Assembly (NCBI GenBank): GCA_017506865.1
Contig: JAFCMP010000517.1
Span: 372,001 to 436,000, forward strand
Direction: 5' to 3'
Length of the DNA: 64,000 nt
Origin: Tribonema minus
Taxonomy: Eukaryota > Sar > Xanthophyceae > Tribonematales > Tribonemataceae
Under the pieces are notes generated by a model, which had not been told where the DNA came from, made no database searches, and saw nothing but the letters and a program-made list of their open reading frames with translations. Positions within the stretch are counted from its first letter, which is position 1, and each line of letters opens with the position of its first letter. Shown piece by piece: positions 47,801-58,619 of the stretch. Made by a program: the position numbers and the translations under genes.

Positions 47801-50792
47801 CACTGCCACCGCAGCAGCAGCAGCAGCAGCAGCGCTCGGCACCGCCCCCCCCGCGCGCATGCTCTTCTCCGCGGTGCCCGTGGGGGGCAGCAAGGTGGTG
47901 GTGTGGGGGGGGTGCGCGCCGTCCCCCCTCGCCCCCCAGACGCTGAGCGGTGACACCTTTGTCCTGGACCTTGCGGACAGGCACGGCCCGCGGTGGTACT
48001 CGCCGCGTGCCGCAGACACGGAGGAGGCCCTGCAGGAGCAGGTCGCGGCGGCGGGGGCGCAGCTGCGGCGCGCGCAGCGGGGGCTGCTGGGGCGGCGCGC
48101 GGGCGCGCGGCGGCGGCGGGCGTCGCGCGCGGCCGCACGCTCGAAGTCGCGCAGGTACATATAGCAGCGGTGTGTTGCGGTGTGCTGTCTCGCGTTTGGA
48201 GCATGTGTTGATCATCTTGCAGTCGCCACGGACGGGCGGGTCTGCGCATGTAGCTTGGTCGTTGCCGACGGCGCCGCTTGCAGGCGTGGCGGTGGCTGCA
48301 TGATGGCAGACCATGACGATGGCACACAATCACTGCTGTATGAATCTCTTTGCACATTTGGTCTACAACCTGCTTTGTCTGCAAAGGAGATTGCGAGCGC
48401 GCGCCTGCGGCACACCCCCAGCCTGATTACTGATCCACTCACCGCGTGACAGCAATGCTCAGAAGCCACAGCGTACGCTTTGCATCTGCGCCGCGCACGT
48501 TTTCCGGTGCCTTGTTTTTCAAGCATCCCTGCGTTACCCCCACTCTCACCTTGCCCGCCCATTGCCTCACCGATAGCCCGTAGGGTTAGGGTTGGGGTCA
48601 GGGTTAGGGTTAGGGCTGGTCAGCGTGTGACTACGGCACATGGCCAACTTCCTCACGCAGCCCTGTCGACAACACACCACGCCACGACCACCGCCCCACC
48701 CGCACTCGAACAGTAACAATTTCTCACGCAACACCGCTGATCATCATCACCACCCGTCCCGCACGGCGCGCAGGCGGAGGCCATCGTACGCGTGCGCCTG
48801 TGGCGCGTGGCCGCCCTCCTCGCGCAGTCCCGCGCCGCCGCCGCCGTGCCCTCCCACGCCGCCGCCGCCGCCGCCGCCGCCGTGGGCCTGCGCGTCCACC
48901 TCTTTGGCGGCTGGCGCGGCGGCGCATCCTCCGCTGCGACGCTCGTTCTCGACCTGGAGCAGCCGGCTGACAGGGCGCGGCGGGAGGACGCGGAGCTGCA
49001 TGCGCGGCTCGAGTGGGAGCGGCGGCGGCGCGAGGCGCGCGCGGCGGAGCGCGGCGAGCGCGCGCGCGTGGCGGCGGCGGCGGCGGCGCGCGACGCGGGG
49101 CGCGCGCGCGCGGCGGAGGCCGCGGTCATGGAGGCGGAGGACGAGAGGAGCAGGTGGGGGTGTTAGGTGTCGCAGTTTGTGTGTGCTGATGACAAGTTGA
49201 AGGAGTTGGAGACTTGTAGGGCGTAGGGGGCGTGGCGTATCAAGTCCTCCTGGAGGCCCAGTTGTAGCTGGCGTGGCTCAGCATAGGTGGCACTTGCGTG
49301 CAGCTGAGCTGCAGATTCGCTGTGCGACGAGTTGCATACCATCTTGCACGCTTGACAGGGTGTCCGCCCCTCAAGCGGAAGTAAACAAAGTACTTGAAGA
49401 ATGAAAAACGAATCAAAAAGATCGTTGAGAATGTTATTTGAAGTGCTTGGGTGCAGGGTTGTGTGGGGACTGTGTCCTGCACGCTGGCGCTCCTTGGTCG
49501 TCTCCGTGGCAGTGCACTAGGGCGGCAGCGCATTAATTACTGTCTGAGGTTGGCGGAAGGGGCGCATACAACAAGGGCAGGGGGCATGTTGCGTAGTCTA
49601 CTTCAAGCAGTATATTCAATTGTGACGCGCGCAACCTCCAACAGCGCAACCGGTGTGCACATACATGACATCCAGTGAACTACCCTCACACAATGCGCCA
49701 ACGGAAGTGCCATCAGCCGCTGAGAGATTTGCTGCTCATTAACTCTGAGCCATGCTGCGCACGCTGCCGCAGCCGCTGGCCGCTCGCAACGGCGCCAGCG
49801 CTCCGCTCGCTGCGGCGTCACCACGCATCGCTGAGCGCCGCAGTGCACTAACTCTGCGCCGCCGTGTGCTGCGCTGCGCGCGTCGCCGCAGGCACTGGCC
49901 GCTGACGACGGCGCCCGCGCTGCGCTGCGGCGGCGCCATGGACACGGTCCTGTGGCTCGACTGGGACGCGCCGCTCAGACTCACAACGGGGAAGCCCGTG
50001 CCCACGGGCGCGTGCGTGACCTACAGGGTCTACATGCGCGGCGGGTGGCGCAACTGGTGCAAGGGGGACGCCGTCAGGGTGCTCAAGAGGGAGGGGGTGC
50101 ACGGGGGGGTGCGCGCGCCGCTGCTGCAGCGCGGCGTCTCTCAGGGCTCCGTCCTCTCGGGCGACGACTCTGCGGACGAAAACGCATTCGTGGCCGACGA
50201 TGACAGCCTCGGCGGCGGCGGCAGCACTATTGCCGGCAGCGGCGGCGGCGGCGGCAGCACCGTGTGCGGCAGCGGCACGAGCGCCGTCACGGCGGCAGGC
50301 ATGGCGGCGCGCGACGGCGGCAGCGCGGAGGCGGCGCGCATCCTGCGCGTGCGCAAGGGCGGGCGCTACGACGTGCACTACGACGCGGGCGGCACGGAGG
50401 CAGCGGTGGCGCGGCGGCGCCTGCTGTGCGCCGCCGCCGAGCCGTGGAGCGTCATCTACGTCGGCGAGCAGCGCGCGTACTGCGTGGAGTGCATCGTGCC
50501 GCAGGCCGTGCTGGAGCGCTACGCGAAGGCGGCGCGGCGCAGGGGCGGCAGCAGCGGCGGCAGCGGAGAGTTGCGCGTGGCGGCAGAGTTTGCGCTGCAG
50601 GTGCGCGGCTGCGAGCTGCCGCAGGAGCGGTGGAGCCTGCACGGCGCCGCCGTCACATTTATCACGGGCGGCTGCGGCGGCAGCGCTCAGAGGCAGCAGC
50701 TGAGCAAGGTGCGGCAGCGGCTCAGCGAGGCGCAGGAAATCGATGAGGCATTTGCCAAGTGCGCGCCGCGGCTCGGCGCACTGGGGTTTTAG
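44863..50792 (+). CDS. Kelch-repeat protein with coiled coil and novel C-terminal part
   Basis: Five exons are visible: 44863-46436, 47044-47239, 47601-48154, 48774-49153 and 49892-50792 (TAG), about 1,200 aa. Exon 1 holds an acidic/Ser-rich N terminus, a short Cys cluster (CAVCTLPHGTC), and Kelch blades with LVMFGG, GHVAVAI, LHGGR, VFLFGGCD, DLWAWDVRTRAW and PAPRHGHQMVA, interrupted by Ala and Ser/Gly runs. Exon 2 is a helical linker. Exon 3 adds another blade (VVVWGGC, TFVLDL) and a charged helix. Exon 4 has VHLFGGW and an Arg/Glu/Ala coiled coil. Exon 5 has CVTYRVYMRGGWRNWCKGDA and GRYDVHYDAGG, resembling a small beta-rich reader-like fold, but I cannot name it. Exons 1-2-3 and 4-5 fit in phase. 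Exon 3 (phase 2) does not fit exon 4 (phase 0), so a small exon or different splice site is missing. Kelch propellers usually bind proteins; the partner is unknown. Confidence 0.8.
46550..46720 (+). repeat. Repeat cluster with dispersed repeat copy D
   Basis: In Kelch intron 1, TGTTGCATGTACAT followed by ATGCGGCGGGCAGCGGG and TGTTGCATGTACATGCGACG then GGGCAGCGGG form direct repeats about 125 bp apart. Between them, 46643-46680 carries ATTCTCGCTCAGGGCGCG, AAAAAGCCCAGATG, the 5' end of the dispersed family seen in full at 24568 and 40203. Confidence 0.7.
48581..48616 (+). repeat. Interstitial telomere-like repeat
   Basis: TAGGGTTAGGGTTGGGG, TCAGGGTTAGGGTTAGGG: about six GGGTTA-type units in Kelch intron 3, about 160 bp upstream of the exon 4 acceptor. 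Confidence 0.8.
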
Positions 50793-51093
50793 GACGAGGC
50801 AGGTTTTCGGAAGGAGGCGGCGCGGCACATCACGACGGCGGTGTGTGGGGGCAGCAGGGCCAGACTCAGCAGCAGGTGCCAGAAACAGGGGGTAACAGAA
50901 CGGGGAGCGCACAAGTGCGTTTTCCTGCTGGTGATGCTGGCTGTGCCAGTACGGTTGCATTTCTTCGTCTGTACACCCGAGGGTGAGCGTGCCAACGACT
51001 GGCACGCGTGCCATAGTAGAACCAACCACGGATTAGCGACAATGTGCAGGCCTAGGGCCTTAACGAACTGCATATTGACACGGCAGGCACGCG

Positions 51094-52260
51094 CTATCTG
51101 ACGTCCTGACTGCGCTGCCTGTGCTTTTGCCCGCCTGAGCGCGCATTGCGACCACTCTTGGCGTCGCCAGTGGGCTCTATGGCGTTATGAATGCTGTAGT
51201 AAATGATGCTTGGCCCATCGCAAAACGCCACCTTCACCTGCAGCGGCAGGTCAGCTTCATCTGCAGTGCGAGAGCCGTCCAGCCACGCCCGCGTCTGCTC
51301 TGCAGCGCTGGCCATCAGCTCAGGCACTACGTCGATGCCAGCGTTGACGCATAAAATGGCAGTCAGGGCAGCGATTTCTGGGGATTCATCGCCTTCGGGT
51401 GTTCGTGCCCCGCTCGCCGCCCTTGCCGCTGCTGCAGTAAATGCTGAGCGCTTGTGTGCTCTCGCCACCCAGCACCAATCACCGTCTGCAAGGGCAAAGC
51501 ACGCTCCATGCGCATTTACGAACATGTCTCCATTGCATATGTCCATGTAAACGGCATAGGACAGTTCAGGATCACACCAGTGCTGCAAGGGCTTCCTCTC
51601 CTCCTCGCCCTGCCAGAGCAATGGTGGGTGACCCGCTGATCCCGCTGTTGCTGCCGCTGCTGCTGACGCCGCAAAGTGTACCCAGCTCTGCATGTTCAGG
51701 CCCTGGCAACTGCGAAATTCGTGTTGCCGCAGCTGTCAGCTTCGAGCCTTGTCCTTCCGTGGTTAGTGATTCGCCCGCTGAAGCATCCCTCGACTCGTAC
51801 TGGGCTTTGCGCTGCTCAACACAGGGCCCAACAGTGAAGCTCGGTGCTTACCAGCATCAAATTGAGTACACTACACACCTGCTGCCGCGGATGTTCAACT
51901 CTGCCTCTTCCAGTGACTCGCCCCACTTGGACAGGTGAAGTAATCTGGGAAAACAAGGCATCAGGTCATGAATCCACACATCTATGACATGAATGCCACA
52001 CATGATGAACAAATGGTCTCTCACAATGCTAGTGTGCGCCTGCACACTCATACATGGTGCTGACAACGTGTCACACGGCATTTGTGTCCCCTGAGCATGT
52101 CCCCTGAGCACGAGAATATCAGGCCATCGAGGCTTTCCCATGACACATGCACATGCCAGCTGGAAGCGAAGTTTTAACACCTGCAAGATCTCTTTAACAC
52201 CTGCAAGATCTCAAACCTCCAGGGTTCACTGCCCATGAAGCGGCGCCTTCTCGCTTTTGA
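51094..52260 (-). CDS. Unidentified gene, three 3' exons
   Basis: The terminal exon is 51709-51094, with TGA right after QRSQDVR. It encodes QSWVHFAAS, an Ala-rich stretch, then ELSYAVYMDICNGDMFVNAH, FALADGDWCWVARAH, a helical segment with IAALTAILCVNAGIDVVPEL and LQVKVAFCDGPSIIYYSIHN. Exon 51925-51879 encodes WGESLEEAELNIRGS and joins as AG|T. A probable exon ending at 52213 or 52193 (donor TTGCAG|gtgtta, PWRFEILQ) fits in phase 0. The alternating strands and helices look like a folded domain, but I do not recognise the family. The 5' part of the gene is not resolved. The donor of the third exon is duplicated. Confidence 0.55.
52173..52212 (-). repeat. 20-bp tandem duplication of a splice donor
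   Basis: TTTAACACCTGCAAGATCTC occurs twice back to back. On the minus strand each copy reads GAGATCTTGCAG|gtgttaaa, giving two identical potential donors 20 nt apart for the exon encoding PWRFEILQ. Confidence 0.8.
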
Positions 52261-52399
52261 GCGATTGCAGGTCAGGTGATGCCTCTCCCGCAGACTCCAC
52301 TGACTTGCCACTCCCGTTGACTTTCTATACATGTTCAAGGCCCAGCAAAGCCTGACTGGCCATGCAAGTGCTGCCATATAATTGCCTCAGCAGTGCTGA

Positions 52400-53084
52400 T
52401 GTGAAGGCACGCATCAGGCTACAGCATACACATGAAAAGACTGCGTAGTATGCTGGCGCGGATTCCGCTCGTTTCCAGTGCACCGCCATTTATGTGTCCG
52501 CAAAGTTGTGCACAACAAGATGCTTGCGCAAGAAAGCCAGGCGTCAAAAGCACAGTGTCGCAATGTGGCATACATGTAGCAAAAGCATCGCTTTGGTTTC
52601 TTCAAAAGAGTGCTCTGGTGCTGGTGTATATATATTGCAGTCTAAGTGGTGCGCTGCAGGCTACACCTTGTGGCTGTACAAAATGTGGGACAACACGACT
52701 GTGATAGCACCTGTGGAGTGCAGCACTTGGCGAGCCGGGCAATAGACCACAACCGCCACTGCTTACTGCCTCGTGCTGCTCGTGGCGGCATGCAAGGCTA
52801 TGCCTGCCAGCGACCGTGTACGACACAAAGGTCGTTTTGCTCTCACCACTGTGTGGGTTTGCAGGCGCTGGGGCTTAGTAGCATCGCTCAGTGCAGTGGC
52901 TCGCCATGCTGCACTCGCAGCCGAGTGTTGCTGTTGCGCGAATGCGCCGTACGCTCCTCGCCAGTGGCACTCCCACCGCAGTGTACTGCAGGCATAGGTC
53001 GCTGCGTTTCCTCCTGCTTCGCACAGCTGTACTGGCCGACGCCGCATTGGACGTAGCAACGACCGGTGTTCCGCCCCCGAGCTA
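52400..53084. other. No supported gene
   Basis: Open frames on both strands are short and lack splice or start evidence. The region separates the unidentified 51-52-kb gene from the RING gene; 5' exons of the former may lie here. Confidence 0.3.
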
Positions 53085-53588
53085 TTACGAGTACACTTGC
53101 ACCTGCTGCCGTATTTTGGTTCTGCAAGTGGGGCAGTCACGCAGGTTGACGGCGCATTCCCGGCACAGCACCATGTGCGCGCACGGCATCAGCAGCACGT
53201 CCCTCGGGTTGTCCATGCACACTACGCATGTGTTGTTGTCGTTCGGCTCCCCCGCTGCTGCGGAGGCTGCCGCTGCCGCCGCCAGTGTCGTAGTCGGTGC
53301 CCCTGTTGCATCTGCAGGGGGTGCTGTTGCTGGCGGCCTCGAGCTGTCCGAATGCTCTGCTGCTGCGCCACTTGCCGGCGCACCGCCCGTTGCTGTTGTT
53401 GCTGTAGCTTGTCTCGGAGCAGGCCTTGTCGGAGGCGTCGGCCTGATGAACTCGATGTGATCGTCCCTGCGCTTTTTGAGGACCAGCAGCAGGCTCAGGA
53501 GCCCCGCCAGCAGCGCCAGGAATATGTCGAAGTCCTCCACGCCCGCCCAATGCAATGTGCGCCGCACCAGTCCTGGATGCTGCTGCAT
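53085..53588 (-). CDS. Membrane-anchored RING-HC E3 ligase-like protein
   Basis: A single exon of 167 aa. Residues about 18-35 are one hydrophobic segment (FDIFLALLAGLLSLLLVL) followed by KKRRDD, a likely stop-transfer. A Pro/Thr/Ala-rich linker leads to a C-terminal RING: CVVCMDNPRDVLLMPCAHMV, then LCRECAVNLRDCPTCR. The Cys/His spacing is the C3HC4 RING-HC type seen in small membrane E3 ligases such as the MUL1/SP1 group, although the large intermembrane domain of those proteins is absent. Ubiquitin transfer is inferred from the family; substrate and membrane are unknown. The ATG at 53588 was chosen because the product begins just before the membrane segment. The frame is open further upstream without support. 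Confidence 0.8.
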   Translation of the reverse strand: MQQHPGLVRRTLHWAGVEDFDIFLALLAGLLSLLLVLKKRRDDHIEFIRPTPPTRPAPRQATATTATGGAPASGAAAEHSDSSRPPATAPPADATGAPTTTLAAAAAASAAAGEPNDNNTCVVCMDNPRDVLLMPCAHMVLCRECAVNLRDCPTCRTKIRQQVQVYS

Positions 53589-53867
53589 CGCTCTAGGTCT
53601 GTGATGTTCGGAGTCGACGACCTCGTGCCTGGTTGCAGATTGATGTAGCGCTTCTTGACGCGACTGCTCTTCGGTGCCGGGCAGTGAGCAAAGGTACCAG
53701 TGAGATCCGGAAAGTGTGTGTGTGCACGTGGTATGCGTCGTGTATTTCTGGGAGCACAGAACGTCTCTCCTAGATGCAACACGTGTAACTTCAACAGTTG
53801 CGTGAAGTTCGTGATTGATCGCTGTGTTGCGAGGAGCTGCGTGGTCCCTGGGTTGAGCAGATCGTGC

Positions 53868-55834
53868 ATGGCACTGCTGCGCTGCAGCTTTCAAGCTGTG
53901 CTGCTGCTGTGCAGTGGAGTCCTTATGCCAGCTTATGCTGCAAAACGAGGAGGTCAGGGCGAGGCCGTGGGCTTTGGAGGCTACAAACATGTCCCTGAGG
54001 GGGAGCTGGCCCAGGTTTGTTGCTTCTCCCGTGCCTACGGGTGCCGCTGCTGTTGCAGAGATCTTGCGTAATCCGTTTTCACAATGCCGATGACAGCGAC
54101 ATCGCTGGCAGGCTACATAGCTCAGCGAGTGAAGGCAGCATGGCTGTCCCGTAGCTGGTGTAGGTGCTGCTACAGGAATATGTTTATATGTTTATCGATA
54201 ATGAATATTCGAATCCCCTTGCCTGTGTATGCACGTAGCAAAAGAAACAGTGTAGCACCTGACTCGACACGGTCAGCGGGTGACGATGCTCTCACGATGG
54301 GGCGGGCGCAATCAGCTGCGCGTAACCATTAAAATTACGCCGGCGCAGCTGCGCACCTTATGCCTGCACAATTATATGTTCACAGCTGCTCCATTGACTG
54401 ATGAGCATCAACAGAACACAGGCATTCTGCAACGCATTTGCTGTCATCTTCACGCAACCCCCTTACAGGAGCCCAAGGAAGGTGACGTGCCATTGCTGGA
54501 GATGTCAACTGACAGCACTGATCAACCTCATGTGCCCAGCTTGAAGGTCGGCGAAACGATGCGCCTGGATCATCTAGGGCCTATCATCATCAATTCGGAT
54601 GGCACAACACGTCGGATCACCAATTGGGACACGATGACCGAACGTGAGCGCCAAGTTGCGCTGCGCAGGATAGCAAAGCGAAACAAGGAGAGGATCGAAA
54701 CTCTTCAGGGGGGGCAGCCACCTGTGACCAGGCAGGAGGAGGCAGGGGTTGATGCTGTCGGTGAGCTATGAGCACGCGGCGAGCCGGGAGATAAATTCTT
54801 CATGTTGTTTCAGGACGCGGCCGCGACAGCATAACTGTTTGTTGTACGGGCTGTATAGCAACGGTGGCGGCATGGGGGCTAGCGTTCATGGCCATGGCTG
54901 ACATCATGATTGCAGCAGCAGCAGAAATTGCATTACCCGAAGGGGCCGCCGGCAAGCGCAGGGGGGCGCCCCCCCATTACGAAGTCGATGAGATGCATCT
55001 TGAAGTAGTGCATGTGGTGGTGCGCACTTGTGGTACACCGGAGGCTGAGGCGCTATGTGGGCTTGTGCGTAAGGTATGGCATGATTCCAGGCCGCGCATA
55101 ATGCGCTTTGTCCCTGTAAATAACAGAAGCAGCAACCTATGTTGGATGACACCTCGTCAGCGGTGTGCTCCACTCAATTGGATTTATGCTTGCACGTCTG
55201 AATGTTTGGGCGTTGTGCATTGCAACGGAGCGACTGAAGCGCAACATTGCAATGGACTGACTGAATGGAGAAGCTGGTGTGCTGGCAGATGCTGAGTGTT
55301 GCCTGTTCAGTCACTATTAGAAACATCATGGCTTGGCTTCACACCTGAAATCGTACTTCAAAAGCTGCCTTCTCTTCAGCAATCTTATCAGATGTCAACT
55401 TATAAATGTAAGCATATGGGTTGCCTACGCCAGAAGTATACTCTGCAGGCAGTCAAGTATACCCTGCAGGCAGTCTTGCGCCAGAAGTATGTACATCCTG
55501 CCATCACACCTGCGCTTCTAGCATGCAATGCCGATGTTGTCAGCATTGCTGTGCTGAGAAAAGTGTCTATGTTTGTTAGTAGACAACGATTTGCAGGGAC
55601 TTACATGTAACCTTTTGTCGCTGTCCATGCATGCTGTGATTTTGCAGACAAGGTCGCTAGGTTGCATGATGATGGTGCTAAGTTATGCCTGCATTTCAAA
55701 AAGTCCTTCAAAAGCGGCTCCACATTCTACTTCAACATCAATCGCTTCATACCGTTCACCAGTGCTCCAATGTGGAGTCAGTGCTCCAAGGTGGAGTCCG
55801 TTATTTGGCGCCTGGAAAAAGTGATGTCCTTTGG
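53868..55834 (+). CDS. Signal-peptide protein with conserved GPxxxNxDG block
   Basis: Exons 53868-54014, 54469-54760, 54814-55073, 55380-55407 and 55648-55834 are compatible in phase. The last three are less certain, since a TGA at 54769-54771 would end the protein if the third exon is not used. Exon 1 is a clear signal peptide (FQAVLLLCSGVLMPAYA). Exon 2 carries LKVGETMRLDHLGPIIINSD, GTTRRITNWDTMTERERQVA and LRRIAKRNKERIE. This pattern (GPxxxNxDGTxxRIxNWxxMTxxER...KRNxER) is one I associate with a conserved domain of unknown function in algal and fungal proteins. Exon 3 adds a hydrophobic stretch (AWGLAFMAMADIMIAAAAEI). The last exon ends MSFGG-type at a gtaagt donor, so more exons should follow. 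The start lies 279 bp from the divergent RING gene. Confidence 0.6.
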
Positions 55835-55839
55835 GTAAG

Positions 55840-57445
55840 TTTTACTGGCGCCTTTGCTTTCAGAGTGACAAGCTATCAGGGCATTGCAGATAACAAATCT
55901 CGGCACTATGACGTCATCAAATACTGATGCGCAACGGTATTATGGCCTCTGCTTTTGTTGAATCATGTTGAATTGGTATTGGCATTATCCTTCCTGAGAT
56001 CAGCTTTCGGCAAAGCTCAGAGAAGCCTCCGCAGAAGGCAGCTGAAGCGTGCATGTAGCCTGTGCGCACAACAGCATGCATACCGGCCATGATTGGCCTA
56101 TCTCGTTAGCATGCACTCCGTCTCACTACGAGCAGTTGCCCCTCAGGCAGTGCATGCCTCAATATTGTAACTGCAGCACATGGAAGTATATCTAGCTTAC
56201 GTGCATGCAAACCTCACCTCGACAATTGCAGCATATCTCAAGCAGTAGAGCTAGGTACAAAGTGGGGATGGGAGGGCAAGCCATTCAGTGGATCATCAAC
56301 CAGCCCTAGACACACTGTGACAAGCTGTAGACGCAAAAGCTAGCAACCTTGACGTTGGTCTGGGCTCTATCGCGCCCTCAGCACAGTCCTGAACTGTGAC
56401 CTGATTCCGCTGGTCACGCAGTGAATGCCAATGTTGCAGTTGACGTGCCACATAGAACGTTCAATGCATGCACATTGCAGCGCCACGTCTGAACAAGCTG
56501 ATGGTGCTCTCATCAAAATCATCTACACGTGCGCCACAGGGCCTACATCTGGCGTGCAGCAACGCTGTAGCAGCAGCGACTATAAGACTGCGCATCACAT
56601 CAACAAAGCCGTATGCACCAATGGCAATGGTCCATGATACGCTTGTGAACAGTTACAGCGTGAAACTGCATCAGCATCAGCGGCGTCGTGGCTGTGTTTT
56701 CACATCCACAGTACAGAGTGCAGCAACACAAAGCTGACACAAATGCTGTCAAGCTGACATCATGGCTCATCAACACACAGCATACTCGAGTGCCAAACAA
56801 GCGCGTGCAACATGCTAGCAGCAGCACAGTGTGCGCAAAGCCAAGGCCATGTAGATTTGCGCATAAAGCATCTAATTTCTTCTGGCAGCTCTAAGTGGTG
56901 ACCAGCTCCCCCCCGGTGTCAAGAAAGGTGGCTGCCCACCCATCACCTGGCAGAGCAGGGGGAGTTGAAGTAACTACTGTGCTGCATTCAGGATGACGCA
57001 CTGCACTGGCGAGGCAGGTGATCTTGATTACCTCTCTATGCGGCACACCCGGGCCCTCGTCTCTGCGGTATTCCTCTCTATGTCAAAAATGAGCTGCTCA
57101 GCAGCTGTCCCATGTGTATCCGCGAATCCCCTCTTCCGGAAAGACGCTAAAACAACACTACTGCGTGCCCAAATAAAACCGCCCCATGATCTTGTTTCTA
57201 TACATGCATCTTTTTGATCTTGAGCTCATGCAGGTGCATCGCCGTGCCGTCTCCGCACGCGCCGACGCACAGTCTTCTCTTCTCTTGTGTGTCCCAACTG
57301 TAAGCGTTGCGATTGATGGGGGCTGCAGCCGCCCCCCGCCCCCCCCCCCCCCCCCCCCCCCCGCCCCCCCACTGCCCCCCCCCCCAAAAAAACGGGAGAG
57401 CAGCAGGAGGGCGGACGCGGAACGCGACAGAAGCCCTCACCGTGT
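55840..57445. other. Mostly unassigned; possible further exons
   Basis: An exon-like stretch after TTGCAG near 56477 (SEQADGALIKIIYT) might continue the upstream gene, but no donor confirms it. Near 57342-57385 there is a very long C tract (interrupted runs totalling more than 35 C). Confidence 0.3.
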
Positions 57446-58351
57446 TTAAGTGCGACGAAGCGCGTGTGCCAGATGAACGCCGAGGACGGGGCTCCGGCCG
57501 AGGGCCGCGAGGGGCTGCCGGATCACGCGCCGGCCCGCCTGTGTCACCTTGCGGCGCACCAGGACGTTGACGGCGCGCAGAGCCTCCTCCTTCTCCTCCC
57601 GCTGCCGCCGCGCCTGGGTGTCCGCCATCCCCGCCAGCCTGTCGAACATTTTGTTTGTGCAGCAGGATTTCTCTAAGATCCGCCTGCACACAGCGTCGCG
57701 TATCGCGTCCTCGCTCGCCTCGGGGCCGCACTCCCTCCGCACCTGCCCCTCGTACTTCGCCCAGAGCTCATCCCAGGTCTGACCCGAGGAGTTCCAGGTG
57801 CCGTACTTGCGGAAATGGCGAAAGCCATCGTACAGGACAGCCGTGAGACGACCCGGCAGGGCGCACCTCTCTCGGGCGTATAGCCGCGCTGCGTGGCGAG
57901 CCATGCTGGCGCGGCGCGCCCGCTCCTCCAGCGTCAGCGAGCACAGGTCGTCCGCCTCGAACTGCAGGCTCACGGGCAGCAGCTCGTGATAAAACGCCCG
58001 CGTCTGCTTATTGCTGAGATCTCCCCAAAACTTGTTGCGCCTGGGCCCGTACACCTTGCGCAGGCTTTGGAGGTCGGCGACGGGGTAGGGATCAGGAAGG
58101 ACGGCTGCTGAGAGGTGACTGCCGCCACGACAACTGCGCTGCTGCCGTCGCAGGGCTCCGCTGTAGTGGCTTTGAAGCATGGATAGCCCTGATGGTGGAC
58201 ACATCCGAGGGGAGGCATTGCCGCCAGAGACGATCACGCTCGTCCCGAAGAAGCCATCGCCGCCATTGAGTTGAACGCCAGTCGCCACTAGGGCGCTGAC
58301 GAAGTAGCAGAGCACGCCAAGAAAGAGGAGGAGTTTCAAGGCCAGAAACAT
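57446..58351 (-). CDS. Signal-peptide protein resembling plant/algal plastid proteins
   Basis: An intronless frame of 301 aa from the ATG at 58351. The first ~25 residues (MFLALKLLLFLGVLCYFVSA) form a signal peptide or anchor. The conserved-looking core is LRKVYGPRRNKFWGDLSNKQ, TRAFYHELLPVSL, ARLYARERCALPGRLTAVLY, DGFRHFRKYGTWNSSG, TWDELWAKYE and RRILEKSCCTNKMFDRLAGM. The blocks LYARERxxLPGRL and KYGxxxxxGxTWxxxWxKYE recall uncharacterised chloroplast proteins of plants and algae, from memory of the family only. A plastid location is therefore a guess, supported by the presequence. No catalytic motif is visible. The C terminus ends at a TAA just before a donor-like sequence, so an alternative 3' exon is possible. 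Confidence 0.65.
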   Translation of the reverse strand: MFLALKLLLFLGVLCYFVSALVATGVQLNGGDGFFGTSVIVSGGNASPRMCPPSGLSMLQSHYSGALRRQQRSCRGGSHLSAAVLPDPYPVADLQSLRKVYGPRRNKFWGDLSNKQTRAFYHELLPVSLQFEADDLCSLTLEERARRASMARHAARLYARERCALPGRLTAVLYDGFRHFRKYGTWNSSGQTWDELWAKYEGQVRRECGPEASEDAIRDAVCRRILEKSCCTNKMFDRLAGMADTQARRQREEKEEALRAVNVLVRRKVTQAGRRVIRQPLAALGRSPVLGVHLAHALRRT

Positions 58352-58544
58352 TGAAGGGGGCAACGATGACGCGGAGTGGCTGGGCAACAAAGGGCCTGGC
58401 GCCGGTGTGAAGAAGAGGAGACCGGTGCGTCCCTGGCGCTGGATGCCCTCGCAGAGGGTCTGCCGCTGCCGCCGCCCTGCCCCCCCGTCCTGCCTCGCTA
58501 AACTTTGAGATGCTTCTGCTGCTTTATCAGCGATCGAGAGGGGG

Positions 58545-58610
58545 CGACGCAGATCGGGGGAAGGGTAAATCGGGGGGGCGGGTAAAATTCGGGGGGGTTC
58601 AGGTCAGAGG
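58545..58610. repeat. G-rich tandem motif upstream of the 57.4-58.4-kb gene
   Basis: GATCGGGGGAAGGGTAAA, then ATCGGGGGGGCGGGTAAA, then ATTCGGGGGGGTTCAGG: three related units of about 17 bp, roughly 200 bp upstream of the start codon on the minus strand. Runs of G could form quadruplex structures. Confidence 0.6.
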
Positions 58611-58619
58611 AAATCTTGA

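Noticed and set aside
49848-51029. 393-residue antisense frame opposite the last Kelch exon
   Set aside because: Low-complexity Ala/Arg/His composition opposite a phase-confirmed exon; no start or domain support.
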